Source of the DNA: Crocinitomicaceae bacterium
GTDB taxonomy: Bacteria > Bacteroidota > Bacteroidia > Flavobacteriales_D > Crocinitomicaceae
Length of the DNA: 42,792 bases
Reading direction: 5' to 3'
Assembly: GCA_025210175.1 (NCBI GenBank)
Contig: JAOASF010000127.1
Span: forward strand, 1-42,792
The stretch's first letter is position 1. Every line of letters starts with the position of its first letter. The notes beneath the pieces were generated by a model. The model worked only from the letters and a program-made list of their open reading frames with translations. It was not told the DNA's origin and searched no databases. Below are positions 24,698 through 32,641 of this stretch, piece by piece. The position numbers and the translations under genes were made by a program.

Positions 24698-26866
24698 ATG
24701 AAATTTATTGGGGTAATTCTCTCAACACTTCTTTTTATAAGTGCTTACGGTCAGGAATTGACGGTAGAAAAAATTTGGAAACAATACCAATTTTATGGTC
24801 GTGGTGTATCAGGTTTCCGTTCCATGAACGACGGTGAACATTTTACCAAGCGCATGAAATACGAAGGCGCCGACTGCATCACCAAGCATGCTTTTAAAAA
24901 ACCAGAAGAAGTTGTTCAAGTAGTTGTAAAGATTTCGGATTTAAAAATCAATGGTGAAGAATTAAAAATCGACAATTACGAATTCAACGATGATGAGTCG
25001 AAGATTTTATTTACCACCAATACCAACAGCATTTACAGAAGATCCTTTACGGCTGATTATTATTTATATGATTTAGCAAGTAAAAAACTGACTTCTTTGG
25101 ATGAAAACCATTCTCCTCAGCAATTGGCAACCTACTCACCAGACGGAAAGAAAGTAGCCTTCGTTCACGAAAACAACCTATTTGTCAAAGACATCGCTTC
25201 TGGTCAAGTTACAGCCCTTACAACGGACGGAAAGAAAAACAATGTTATCAACGGTACAACGGATTGGGTGTACGAAGAAGAGTTTGCCATCACACAGGGG
25301 TTCACTTGGTCTCCGGACAGTAAAAACATTGCTTACTTGCGTTTTGACGAAAGCAAAGTGAAAGAATTCCCGATGACCTACTTCGGTGAATTGTACCCTG
25401 AATTGTACCAATTTAAATACCCAAAAGCGGGAGAAGACAATTCAGTAGTTGAGCCATTCATTGTTGATGTAGCCAGCTTGAAAAAGCACAAAGTAGATCT
25501 TGGTGAATACGAATACTTGCCGAGAATGAAATGGTCGTCAACAGAAAACGCTTTGGTTTTCCAAACATTAAACCGTCACCAAAGTCACCTAAAATACATG
25601 GTAACGAGAATGGAAAACGGTACTTGGACAGCCAAAACTTTCTTTGAAGAAAAGTCTTCCACTTATGTTGACATTGACGACAACCTATTGATCCTAAAAG
25701 ATGGAAAAACAATCCTTCGCACAAGTGAAATGGATGGTTTTAACCACATTTACGCAGTCGGATTTGATGGTTCCAATCGCCAAATCACCAAAGGTTCTTG
25801 GGACGTTATTGAATTCTTAGGAATTGACGAAAAAGCTGGAACAATCTTTTATGCATCGGCAGAAAAAGGTCCGCAACACAAAGGCGTTTACCGCATTGAC
25901 TTAACAGGAAAAAAGAAAGCAGCCATCACATCGGAAACGGGATCAAACTCAGCGAACTTCTCAAAAGGAATGAAGTATTTCGTTAAATCTTACTCCAACG
26001 CGAACACGCCTCCTGTATACACATTATGTGACAGCAAAGGAAAAGAATTGTTTGTCTTGGAAGACAATGCAGCCTTGAAAACAACCTTGGAAGGATACAA
26101 CCTTTCTAAAAAAGAGTTCATGCAAATTGAGGGCGCAACACAAACGTTGAACGCATGGATGATCAAACCGGCCAACTTTGACCCAAATAAGAAATACCCA
26201 GTTTACGTGACTATTTACGGAGGACCAGGTTCTGGAACGGTTAAAGATAGTTGGGGAGGAAACGACTTCATGTACCACCAATTATTGGCACAAAAAGGAT
26301 ACATCGTATTCTCTGTGGATCCTAGAGGAACGGGATTGCGCGGAGCTGAATTCAAGAAATGTACCTACTTGCAGTTGGGTAAATTGGAAACCGAAGATTT
26401 CATTGCTGCAGCCAAAAACTTGGCAAAGTTACCATACATTGACGGAGATCGCATTGGGATTCAAGGATGGAGTTACGGTGGATTCATGTCTTCATTGTGT
26501 ATCACCAAAGGAGCTGATGTTTTCAAAATGGCCATTGCCGTTGCACCGGTTACAACTTGGAGATATTACGACAATATTTACACGGAAAGATACATGCGAA
26601 CGCCTGCTGAAAATGCGGAAGGTTACGATCAAAACTCACCGATCAATTTCGTAGATCAATTGAAAGGAAAATACTTTTTGATTCACGGTTCAACGGACGA
26701 CAATGTGCACTATCAAAACACGATGGATATGATTTCAGCATTGGTCAAGGCGGACAAACAATTCGATTTGTTCATTTACCCAAATAAAAACCACGGAATC
26801 TACGGCGGAAATACCCGTAACCATTTGTTTAACATGCTGTTTGACTACACCTTAAAAAACCTGTAA
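24698..26866 (+). CDS. Dipeptidyl peptidase IV (family S9B serine protease)
   Basis: This periplasmic enzyme removes X-Pro (or X-Ala) dipeptides from peptide N-termini, usually in peptide catabolism. It has 722 residues. A signal peptide (to about SAYGQ) precedes an eight-bladed propeller domain (about 40-490) with the double-Glu motif DWVYEEEFAITQG that binds the substrate amino terminus. The alpha/beta hydrolase domain follows, with GWSYGGF (nucleophile Ser592), the Asp in GSTDDNVHY (667-668) and the His in NKNHGIYGG (His699). All triad elements are present. The gene is monocistronic with its own promoter and terminator. Confidence 0.95.
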   Translation: MKFIGVILSTLLFISAYGQELTVEKIWKQYQFYGRGVSGFRSMNDGEHFTKRMKYEGADCITKHAFKKPEEVVQVVVKISDLKINGEELKIDNYEFNDDESKILFTTNTNSIYRRSFTADYYLYDLASKKLTSLDENHSPQQLATYSPDGKKVAFVHENNLFVKDIASGQVTALTTDGKKNNVINGTTDWVYEEEFAITQGFTWSPDSKNIAYLRFDESKVKEFPMTYFGELYPELYQFKYPKAGEDNSVVEPFIVDVASLKKHKVDLGEYEYLPRMKWSSTENALVFQTLNRHQSHLKYMVTRMENGTWTAKTFFEEKSSTYVDIDDNLLILKDGKTILRTSEMDGFNHIYAVGFDGSNRQITKGSWDVIEFLGIDEKAGTIFYASAEKGPQHKGVYRIDLTGKKKAAITSETGSNSANFSKGMKYFVKSYSNANTPPVYTLCDSKGKELFVLEDNAALKTTLEGYNLSKKEFMQIEGATQTLNAWMIKPANFDPNKKYPVYVTIYGGPGSGTVKDSWGGNDFMYHQLLAQKGYIVFSVDPRGTGLRGAEFKKCTYLQLGKLETEDFIAAAKNLAKLPYIDGDRIGIQGWSYGGFMSSLCITKGADVFKMAIAVAPVTTWRYYDNIYTERYMRTPAENAEGYDQNSPINFVDQLKGKYFLIHGSTDDNVHYQNTMDMISALVKADKQFDLFIYPNKNHGIYGGNTRNHLFNMLFDYTLKNL

Positions 26867-26898
26867 AAGCAGCAAAATCAACAGATTAAGAGTTTTAT

Positions 26899-26940
26899 GA
26901 AGGATGGGGCAAAAAAAGTTCCGTCCTTCTTGTTTTATTT
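26899..26940 (+). terminator. Rho-independent terminator after DPP-IV
   Basis: GAAGGATGGGGC and GTTCCGTCCTTC form a 12-bp stem (three G-T pairs) with a seven-A loop, then a T-rich tail. It starts 32 bp after the stop codon. Confidence 0.85.
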
Positions 26941-27024
26941 TCGTTTACAAACCTTTTACAAGAGTGATTTGTTTGTTAATTTAGCGTGCGAAAAAATAAT
27001 ATCACTTAGTTTATCATAAAACAC

Positions 27025-28311
27025 ATGAGCGAAATTGCCAAATTAGAACTTGACGGGAAAACCTACGAGCTCCCTGTTATCACTGGAACCGAAAACGAGA
27101 AAGCAATCGATATCAATTCGTTGCGCGGAAAAACAGGTTACATTACAATTGATTCAGGATTCAAAAACACAGGTAGCACAAAGTCTGCTATCACTTTCCT
27201 AGATGGTGAAGAGGGTATTCTACGTTACCGTGGATATCCAATTGAGCAATTAGCAGAACAAGCTACTTTCTTGGAAGTTGCTTACTTGTTGATTTACGGT
27301 GAACTACCAACACAAGCAGAATTAGACAACTTCAGAAACAGCATCACAAAACACACCTTGGTGCATGAAGACATGAAGCAATTCTTCGAAGCATACCCAG
27401 CTAAAGCTCACCCAATGGGAGTCTTGGCATCAATGGTATGTTCATTGTCTACATTCTACCCAGAGTCTTTGAACCCGGACAGATCTCCAGAGGCGAAAGA
27501 CATGACAATCCACCGTTTGATCGCTAAGTTGCCAACTTTGGCTGCTTGGTCATACAAAAACGCGATTCGTCACCCATTCATGTACCCTAAAAATGAGTTG
27601 GACTACTGTTCTAACTTCATGCATATGATGTTTGCGATGCCAACTGAAGATTACTCCGTTGATCCAGTTATCACAAACGCATTGAACAAATTGTTGATCT
27701 TGCACGCTGACCACGAGCAAAACTGTTCTACTTCAACAGTTCGTATCGTTGGTTCTTCTCAAGTAAACCTTTACGCAGCGGTTTCAGCTGGTATCTCTGC
27801 ACTTTGGGGACCACTTCACGGTGGTGCTAACCAAGCGGTTATTGAGATGTTGGAGAAAATCGACGCTGATGGTGGAGATGTAGACAAGTGGGTATTGAAG
27901 GCAAAGGACAAAGATGATTCATTCCGTTTGATGGGATTCGGTCACCGTGTTTACAAAAACTTCGATCCTCGTGCTAAGATTATCAAGAAAGCATGTGACG
28001 ATGTATTGAACAAATTGGGAATCAATGACCCATTGTTGGATATTGCGAAAAAATTGGAGAAAGTTGCTTTGGAAGACGAGTACTTCAAAGCGCGTAACTT
28101 GTACCCGAACGTAGATTTCTACTCTGGAATCATCTACCGTGCTTTGGGTATTCCAACCGAGATGTTTACAGTTATGTTCGCTATCGGACGTCTACCAGGA
28201 TGGATCGCACAGTGGAAAGAAATGATCGAGGGTGGTGAGCCAATCGGTCGTCCACGCCAAGTGTACACAGGCGCTAACAACCGTGATTACACGCCAATCG
28301 CAAAAAGATAA
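27025..28311 (+). CDS. gltA: Citrate synthase
   Basis: This enzyme condenses acetyl-CoA and oxaloacetate to citrate, the entry step of the TCA cycle. The 428 residues match the bacterial (type II, hexameric) form. It has an N-terminal small beta region (LELDGKTYELPV), then FLDGEEGILRYRGYPIEQLA. Active-site histidines are in HADHEQNCSTSTVR and GPLHGGANQAV. MGFGHRVYKNFDPRA and the catalytic Asp in NVDFYSG follow. It ends in NRDYTPIAKR. It stands alone, with the tandem repeat array directly downstream of its terminator. Confidence 0.97.
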   Translation: MSEIAKLELDGKTYELPVITGTENEKAIDINSLRGKTGYITIDSGFKNTGSTKSAITFLDGEEGILRYRGYPIEQLAEQATFLEVAYLLIYGELPTQAELDNFRNSITKHTLVHEDMKQFFEAYPAKAHPMGVLASMVCSLSTFYPESLNPDRSPEAKDMTIHRLIAKLPTLAAWSYKNAIRHPFMYPKNELDYCSNFMHMMFAMPTEDYSVDPVITNALNKLLILHADHEQNCSTSTVRIVGSSQVNLYAAVSAGISALWGPLHGGANQAVIEMLEKIDADGGDVDKWVLKAKDKDDSFRLMGFGHRVYKNFDPRAKIIKKACDDVLNKLGINDPLLDIAKKLEKVALEDEYFKARNLYPNVDFYSGIIYRALGIPTEMFTVMFAIGRLPGWIAQWKEMIEGGEPIGRPRQVYTGANNRDYTPIAKR

Positions 28312-28333
28312 GCTGATAACTTAATGATAGAAA

Positions 28334-28364
28334 GTCCCTTTACGATGTAGAGGGATTTTTTTTT
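28334..28364 (+). terminator. Rho-independent terminator of gltA
   Basis: TCCCTTTA and TAGAGGGA pair (8 bp, one G-T) around CGATG and are followed by nine T residues, 22 bp after the stop. The tandem repeat array begins 24 bp further on. Confidence 0.85.
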
Positions 28365-28387
28365 GCTCATTATTTGTAAAAATAATC

Positions 28388-28511
28388 TAGTGGTAAGGTT
28401 GCGCACAACCAAAGGAAGCCGCTGTATAATCAGGACTTTTGACGTTCAAGAAAAGACACGTCAAGAAATATGTGTTACTCATGCCTCCATTCGAATTCCG
28501 ATAAAAAAGTT
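28388..28511 (+). repeat. Repeat unit 1 (124 bp)
   Basis: This unit contains GGTTG-CGCA-CAACC at its start and a 6-bp apical stem TGACGT / ACGTCA around a 12-nt A-rich loop (about 28440-28463). Its last 32 bases, from 28480, are identical to the end of unit 4. Confidence 0.88.
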
Positions 28512-28635
28512 TAGTGGTAAAGTAGCGCACAACCAACGGAAGCCTCCGAAAAATAAAGACTTTTTACGTTCAGCAAAAGACGTGTCAAGAAATCTGTGCT
28601 ACACATTTGACGGTTCGAACACAGATAAAATAGTT
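28512..28635 (+). repeat. Repeat unit 2 (124 bp), most divergent
   Basis: The start is TAGTGGTAAAGTAGCGCACAACC in two parts; GTAG replaces GTTG, so the terminal hairpin is lost. Left and middle parts have drifted (CCGAAAAATAAAGAC). An ACGT/ACGT pair still closes the loop. The right end differs from the other units (TTTGACGGTTCG). Confidence 0.85.
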
Positions 28636-28758
28636 TAGTGGTAAGGTTGCGCACAACCAATGGAAGCCTCTGTGTAATCAGGAATTTCGACGTTCAAGAA
28701 AAGTCGTATCAACAAATCTGTGGTACACATGCGACCATTCGAATTCCGTTAAAAAATT
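28636..28758 (+). repeat. Repeat unit 3 (123 bp)
   Basis: This unit has GGTTG-CGCA-CAACC at the start. The apical stem is CGAC / GTCG around an 11-nt loop, shifted in register from units 1 and 4. It is one base shorter than the other units. Confidence 0.87.
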
Positions 28759-28882
28759 TAGTGGTAAGGATGCGAACAACCAATGGAAGTCTCTGTATAA
28801 TCAGGAATTTTGACGTTCAAAAGAAGACACGTCATGAAGTCTGTGGTACACATGCCTCCATTCGAATTCCGATAAAAAAGTT
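28759..28882 (+). repeat. Repeat unit 4 (124 bp)
   Basis: The left arm runs 28782-28816, the loop 28817-28828 and the right arm 28829-28862. TGACGT / ACGTCA closes the loop, and AATGGA / TCCATT closes the base. The start motif is altered to GGATGCGAACAACC. Confidence 0.88.
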
Positions 28883-28907
28883 TAGTGGTAAAGTAGCGCA
28901 CAACCAA
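28883..28907 (+). repeat. Partial repeat unit 5 (25 bp)
   Basis: This is TAGTGGTAAAG followed by TAGCGCACAACCAA, identical to the start of unit 2. The array ends here, 23 bp before the priA stop codon. Confidence 0.85.
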
Positions 28908-28929
28908 TAAAACGAACTCCCTTCCCTCC

Positions 28930-31410
28930 CTACTGCGGATCCACATCAATAGCCAAACGCACAGATTTATTTGATGCCTTACTGAAAAACTGATCTACCA
29001 ATTGATGAATGACTTCCTTGACTTTTCGATCAGCCATAGAGCGGTCAATTTTCAACTTACATACCTTGATAAATTGGTTGTTGATTCGAGGAACAATCGC
29101 ATATTCAGGCCCCATGACACGTTCTTTGAAAACGAGACGCAGAGCTTCAGCAAATTCCTTTGCTGCCATATCCAAAACACGCTCCTCTTTGTGTTTTAGA
29201 GTGAAGTCAATCAACTTGTAAAACGGAGGATAATGATAATTCTCTCTTTCAATAATTTCGTGACCGTAGAATCCTGTAAAATCGTGTTGATGAACCTTTT
29301 CCACCACCCAATGGTCAACTTGACCAGTTTGCAGAATAACCGTTCCTCGTTTGTTCTTCCTTCCTGCCCTTCCTGCCACTTGGGTCATTAACTGGAAAGA
29401 CTTTTCAAAGGCACGGAAATCGGGTCGGTTCAACATGTCATCGGCATCCATGATTCCAACCAAACTGACATGGTCGAAGTCTAGTCCTTTGGAAACCATT
29501 TGGGTACCAATCAATATGTCTATCTGTTGTCGTGAAAAATCGTTTATGATGTTCTCGTAAGCGTGCTTGGATCGGGTGGTATCCAAATCCAAACGAGCTA
29601 CACGTGCTTCGGGAAAAAGAATCCCAATTTCATCCTCAATTTTTTCGGTCCCAAAACCAATCATTTTCAAGCGGTTGCTTCCACAGCTTCTACAGGTCCC
29701 CATCGGACTACTCAGGTGGCTGCAATAGTGACATTTCAAACTATTGGACTTCTTGTGATAAGTCAAGGACACATCGCAATTGACACATTTTGGAGTCCAA
29801 CTGCAAATTTCACACTGCCAACGAGGGTTGTACCCTCTCCTATTTTGGAATAAAATAACCTGCTCTCCATTGTTCAATCGTTCGCGAATGGAATCGGAAA
29901 GAAAGGTTGTGAAGAATTGGAAATCCTTGTTTTGACGTTTCTCTTTTTTGGTATCGGCCACCAAAATCTCTGGAAGCTGCATATCTCGGAAACGCTTGTC
30001 CAAGGTCACTAGTCCATACTTTCCTTGTAACGCATTGTAATAGGTCTCCATACAAGGAGTGGCACTTCCTAACAATGTTTTGCAACCGTGCAAATGCGCC
30101 AGTACAATAGCACAATCGCGTGCGTTATATCTCGGTGAAGGATCGTATTGTTTAAAGGTCGATTCGTGCTCTTCATCTACGATGATTAATCCTAATTTTC
30201 GAAATGGTAGAAAGATGGCGGAACGAGCACCGAGAACTATTCTATATTGATTTGGATCATTTTGAAGGACCTTGTTCCATATTTCAACGCGTTCGTTTTG
30301 ATTGAACTTGGAGTGATAAACACCAATTTGCTCTCCAAAATAAAGAGTCAAACGCTGAACTAATTGCGTAGTTAAGGCAATCTCCGGCACCAAGAAAAGT
30401 ATTTGATTTCCTTTGTCCAGTTCTTTTTGAATCAGATCAATATAAATCTCTGTTTTACCCGAACCTGTAACCCCATGCAACAAACAAACGGGCTTCTCTT
30501 CAAAAGCCTCAAGAATCCCATCGCGAGCGGCTGTTTGATCTTTGGATAGGGACAAGGTTTTGTCATCTTCTGCTTCACGGGATAGCAAACGGGAAATTTC
30601 CGTCTTCTCAAAACGAAGAATCCCCTTTTGCTCCATGGTCTTTAAAGTCGAGGAAGAAACTCCTGTATCTTCCAAGTCCCTTTTCCAAACTAGATCCAGG
30701 GTTTCATTTCGATAATTCCCCTCACGAAGCAAGGTCAAAAGTGCTTCCAGTTGCTTTTCCTTTCGACTTTGTCCTTCCCACTCCTGCATCAATGCTTGAA
30801 GAGTTTCCTCTCTCAAATAATCATCGTGAAGGTGAACAGACGTAGCGGTTTTAGCCACAAAACGATCCTGCATGCTTTCAATACTCAAGAGTATTTTTTT
30901 GTCGAGCATGGATTTAATGAGCGGCTGAACGGTTTTTATTCCGATAATGGCTGTGATCTCTTTCAGGTCCAATACATCTTGGATTTCCAGCGCTTCTACA
31001 ATGGCATACTCGCGATCGGAAAGTTCCAATTTACCATCATAATCGGGGTGTAACACCACCTTCGTTTCACTGGCCAGCTTAAAATTACTTGGCAAGGCAG
31101 CATTCATCACATCCCCTATAGGAGCCATGTAATAACTTGCCATCCAATTCCAAAAAGTCAATTGCTTTTGGGTAACAATAGGCGTCTCCTCTAGAACTTG
31201 CTCGATGTATTTGGCTTGGTACTCCTTAGGCGGTGTTTCGTGGATTTTCACCACAATACCTGTGTAAAATTTGGACCGACCAAAAGGAACAATTACGCGA
31301 ACTCCTTCCTGTACTTGCTCATTCAACTCGAAAGGTACACGATAGGTAAACGCACGGTGAATGGGCACCGGAACAATTACATCCACAAAAAGAGTCAGAC
31401 GCTCAGTCAT
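28930..31410 (-). CDS. priA: Primosomal protein N' (replication restart helicase PriA)
   Basis: PriA recognises abandoned replication forks and reloads the replisome; it is a superfamily 2 3'-5' helicase. It has 826 residues. The N-terminal 3'-DNA-binding domain opens with DVIVPVPIHRAFTYRVP. Walker A is GVTGSGKTE, the DEEH box is VDEEHESTFKQYDP, and VGIMDADDMLNRPDFRAFE, QVAGRAGRK and VILQTGQ belong to the helicase core. A zinc domain carries eight Cys in four pairs (CEIC, CVNC, CHYC, CRSC). All the essential parts are present. The start at 31410 follows a -7 box by 5 bp, so the mRNA may be nearly leaderless. Confidence 0.96.
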   Translation of the reverse strand: MTERLTLFVDVIVPVPIHRAFTYRVPFELNEQVQEGVRVIVPFGRSKFYTGIVVKIHETPPKEYQAKYIEQVLEETPIVTQKQLTFWNWMASYYMAPIGDVMNAALPSNFKLASETKVVLHPDYDGKLELSDREYAIVEALEIQDVLDLKEITAIIGIKTVQPLIKSMLDKKILLSIESMQDRFVAKTATSVHLHDDYLREETLQALMQEWEGQSRKEKQLEALLTLLREGNYRNETLDLVWKRDLEDTGVSSSTLKTMEQKGILRFEKTEISRLLSREAEDDKTLSLSKDQTAARDGILEAFEEKPVCLLHGVTGSGKTEIYIDLIQKELDKGNQILFLVPEIALTTQLVQRLTLYFGEQIGVYHSKFNQNERVEIWNKVLQNDPNQYRIVLGARSAIFLPFRKLGLIIVDEEHESTFKQYDPSPRYNARDCAIVLAHLHGCKTLLGSATPCMETYYNALQGKYGLVTLDKRFRDMQLPEILVADTKKEKRQNKDFQFFTTFLSDSIRERLNNGEQVILFQNRRGYNPRWQCEICSWTPKCVNCDVSLTYHKKSNSLKCHYCSHLSSPMGTCRSCGSNRLKMIGFGTEKIEDEIGILFPEARVARLDLDTTRSKHAYENIINDFSRQQIDILIGTQMVSKGLDFDHVSLVGIMDADDMLNRPDFRAFEKSFQLMTQVAGRAGRKNKRGTVILQTGQVDHWVVEKVHQHDFTGFYGHEIIERENYHYPPFYKLIDFTLKHKEERVLDMAAKEFAEALRLVFKERVMGPEYAIVPRINNQFIKVCKLKIDRSMADRKVKEVIHQLVDQFFSKASNKSVRLAIDVDPQ

Positions 31411-31415
31411 GGTTG

Positions 31416-31423
31416 CAAAAATA
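31416..31423 (-). promoter_or_regulatory. -7 box of priA, abutting the start codon
   Basis: The minus strand reads TATTTTTG then CAACC and the ATG at 31410. If it is used, transcription would start at or next to the initiation codon. No -33 TTG is seen. Confidence 0.4.
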
Positions 31424-31453
31424 AGATACTATTTGACGTGCGGGGCAGCTAAA

Positions 31454-32554
31454 TTACTGACAAGCGTAATCTTTGTTTGATGGACCTGAAGCGACATCCT
31501 GCGGATGCTGACTACAGAACAAATAATCTCCTAAAATGGTCCCTTGACAGAGCTCTCTTGTGGAGTTTGCATCAATACAACGTACGCTTTGACTAAGGGA
31601 GCTTACAAAGGGTTTGTAATCTCTCACTTCGTGACGCGAAGAAAACAAACCAATGACTTGATACCCATCAGTGACTGTTAAATTCGTGTAAGTCGGCTTA
31701 TTCTGAGAAAGAGATGAACTAGGCTTGGCTACCGTCAGGTAGTTGTAAAAATCAATGGCTCCTCCTGTGTAAATGATTTCAATTCCTTCTAAATTTCTTT
31801 TGGTGATCGTGTTATCATTCGTCAGGTTATTTCTGATTGTTTGATAAAACGATTGACCTTGCGCAGCAGAAGAATAGGTATTACCAGCAGCTTCTCCTTC
31901 AAAGATGTTCCAAGGAATAAATAGTGTATCAGCAATTGTACCGCGGTACTCCGTTACTTTGATGTTCATTCGGCAATTGGCAAATACGCTCGTTCCTTTG
32001 GAAAAAGTCAACGATTGCGCTTGGTATTCTTCTGGCTTTTTGGCAAAGCGCATTTGAGCCGTAGGAGAACTCACATTGGTTGAGGTTGCAAAATTAGCTA
32101 CCAATCTCGTTTCTCCGGTAACAATCAAATCTCCTTCATCTACATTCACGGTCAATCTGTACGTTGCATCTTCTTTAAGAGGGTCCATATTGGCCGTAGA
32201 AAAATAAAACAAACGGTGGGTAGGTCCGTAGAAAACCCCGTTGGTATCTTTGTTGTTCAACAAGGTATCTCTCAAGTCCCAAGAACGAATGACATTTCCG
32301 CCAATCAACTCTTCAACCTTGGCATTCATGTTTTCAAAATAGTTCGAATCCATAATTGCTGAAAACTCCAGTGCATTTCCTGGTCCAACAAAACCGCGAT
32401 TGATTTTCATGTAATGCAAGGTATCCGCTTGATCCAATAGACCATAAATAACTGGTACGTGTTGGTAAGAACCCGTCGCATTGATTTCGTCTCGACAAGA
32501 GCTCAAGTGAGTTAAAAGAACGGCAGTTGTAAAAATATAGATGAAAAGTTTCAT
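31454..32554 (-). CDS. Hypothetical lipoprotein, DUF4249-like
   Basis: This is a 366-residue lipoprotein with lipobox LSSC (Cys20) and no further membrane segment. The mature part is all-beta in appearance (VPVIYGLLDQADTLHYMKIN, YRLTVNVDEGDLIVTGET) and resembles the DUF4249-type beta-sandwich lipoproteins often found near TonB-dependent receptors, although none is adjacent here. The C-terminus is Cys-rich (VRCIDANS, ELCQGTI, LFCSQHP, YAC), so disulfides are likely. The gene lies 43 bp from the priA start on the same strand, with its own short upstream gap. No function can be given. Confidence 0.6.
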   Translation of the reverse strand: MKLFIYIFTTAVLLTHLSSCRDEINATGSYQHVPVIYGLLDQADTLHYMKINRGFVGPGNALEFSAIMDSNYFENMNAKVEELIGGNVIRSWDLRDTLLNNKDTNGVFYGPTHRLFYFSTANMDPLKEDATYRLTVNVDEGDLIVTGETRLVANFATSTNVSSPTAQMRFAKKPEEYQAQSLTFSKGTSVFANCRMNIKVTEYRGTIADTLFIPWNIFEGEAAGNTYSSAAQGQSFYQTIRNNLTNDNTITKRNLEGIEIIYTGGAIDFYNYLTVAKPSSSLSQNKPTYTNLTVTDGYQVIGLFSSRHEVRDYKPFVSSLSQSVRCIDANSTRELCQGTILGDYLFCSQHPQDVASGPSNKDYACQ

Positions 32555-32573
32555 GTTTCTGTTAGAGATTGCG

Positions 32574-32633
32574 CCGTAAAAATACGGAATTTTTAACGGC
32601 CATTCATGTCATTCAATCAACGGATTACACCGT
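32574..32633. promoter_or_regulatory. Paired CCGT/ACGG dyads between VOC and lipoprotein genes
   Basis: CCGT-N6-ACGG (32574-32587) and ACGG-N6-CCGT (32620-32633) lie about 20 bp upstream and about 65 bp upstream of the lipoprotein ATG at 32554. A third ACGGC at 32596-32600 pairs with GCCGT around an A/T stem. It could be an operator, a hairpin or chance. Confidence 0.3.
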
Positions 32634-32641
32634 TTAAAATT

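Larger units (their letters stand above)
28388..28907. repeat. Non-coding tandem array: four 123-124 bp dyad units plus a 25-bp partial unit
   Basis: Units start at 28388, 28512, 28636 and 28759, with a partial fifth at 28883. Each begins TAGTGGTAA and has the core GCGCACAACC (GCGAACAACC in unit 4). The period (124, 124, 123, 124) is not a multiple of 3, and translations differ between units, so it is not a protein repeat. Within a unit, a left arm near AATGGAAGC pairs with GCCTCCATT on the right. Inner arms (CAGG..TTTTGACGT and ACGTCA..TCTG) form an imperfect hairpin with an A-rich loop. Units 1 and 3 also carry GGTTG-CGCA-CAACC. It fills the space between the convergent gltA and priA genes. 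I recognise no known repeat family. Confidence 0.92.

Noticed and set aside
28388..28907. CRISPR array
   Set aside because: Repeats are directly adjacent with no unique spacers, units are about 124 bp and no cas gene is near.
28363..28910. Two open frames of about 90 codons in the repeat array
   Set aside because: The repeat period is not a multiple of three, so the peptides change frame between units; there is no start context, and the similarity between them is explained by the DNA repeats.
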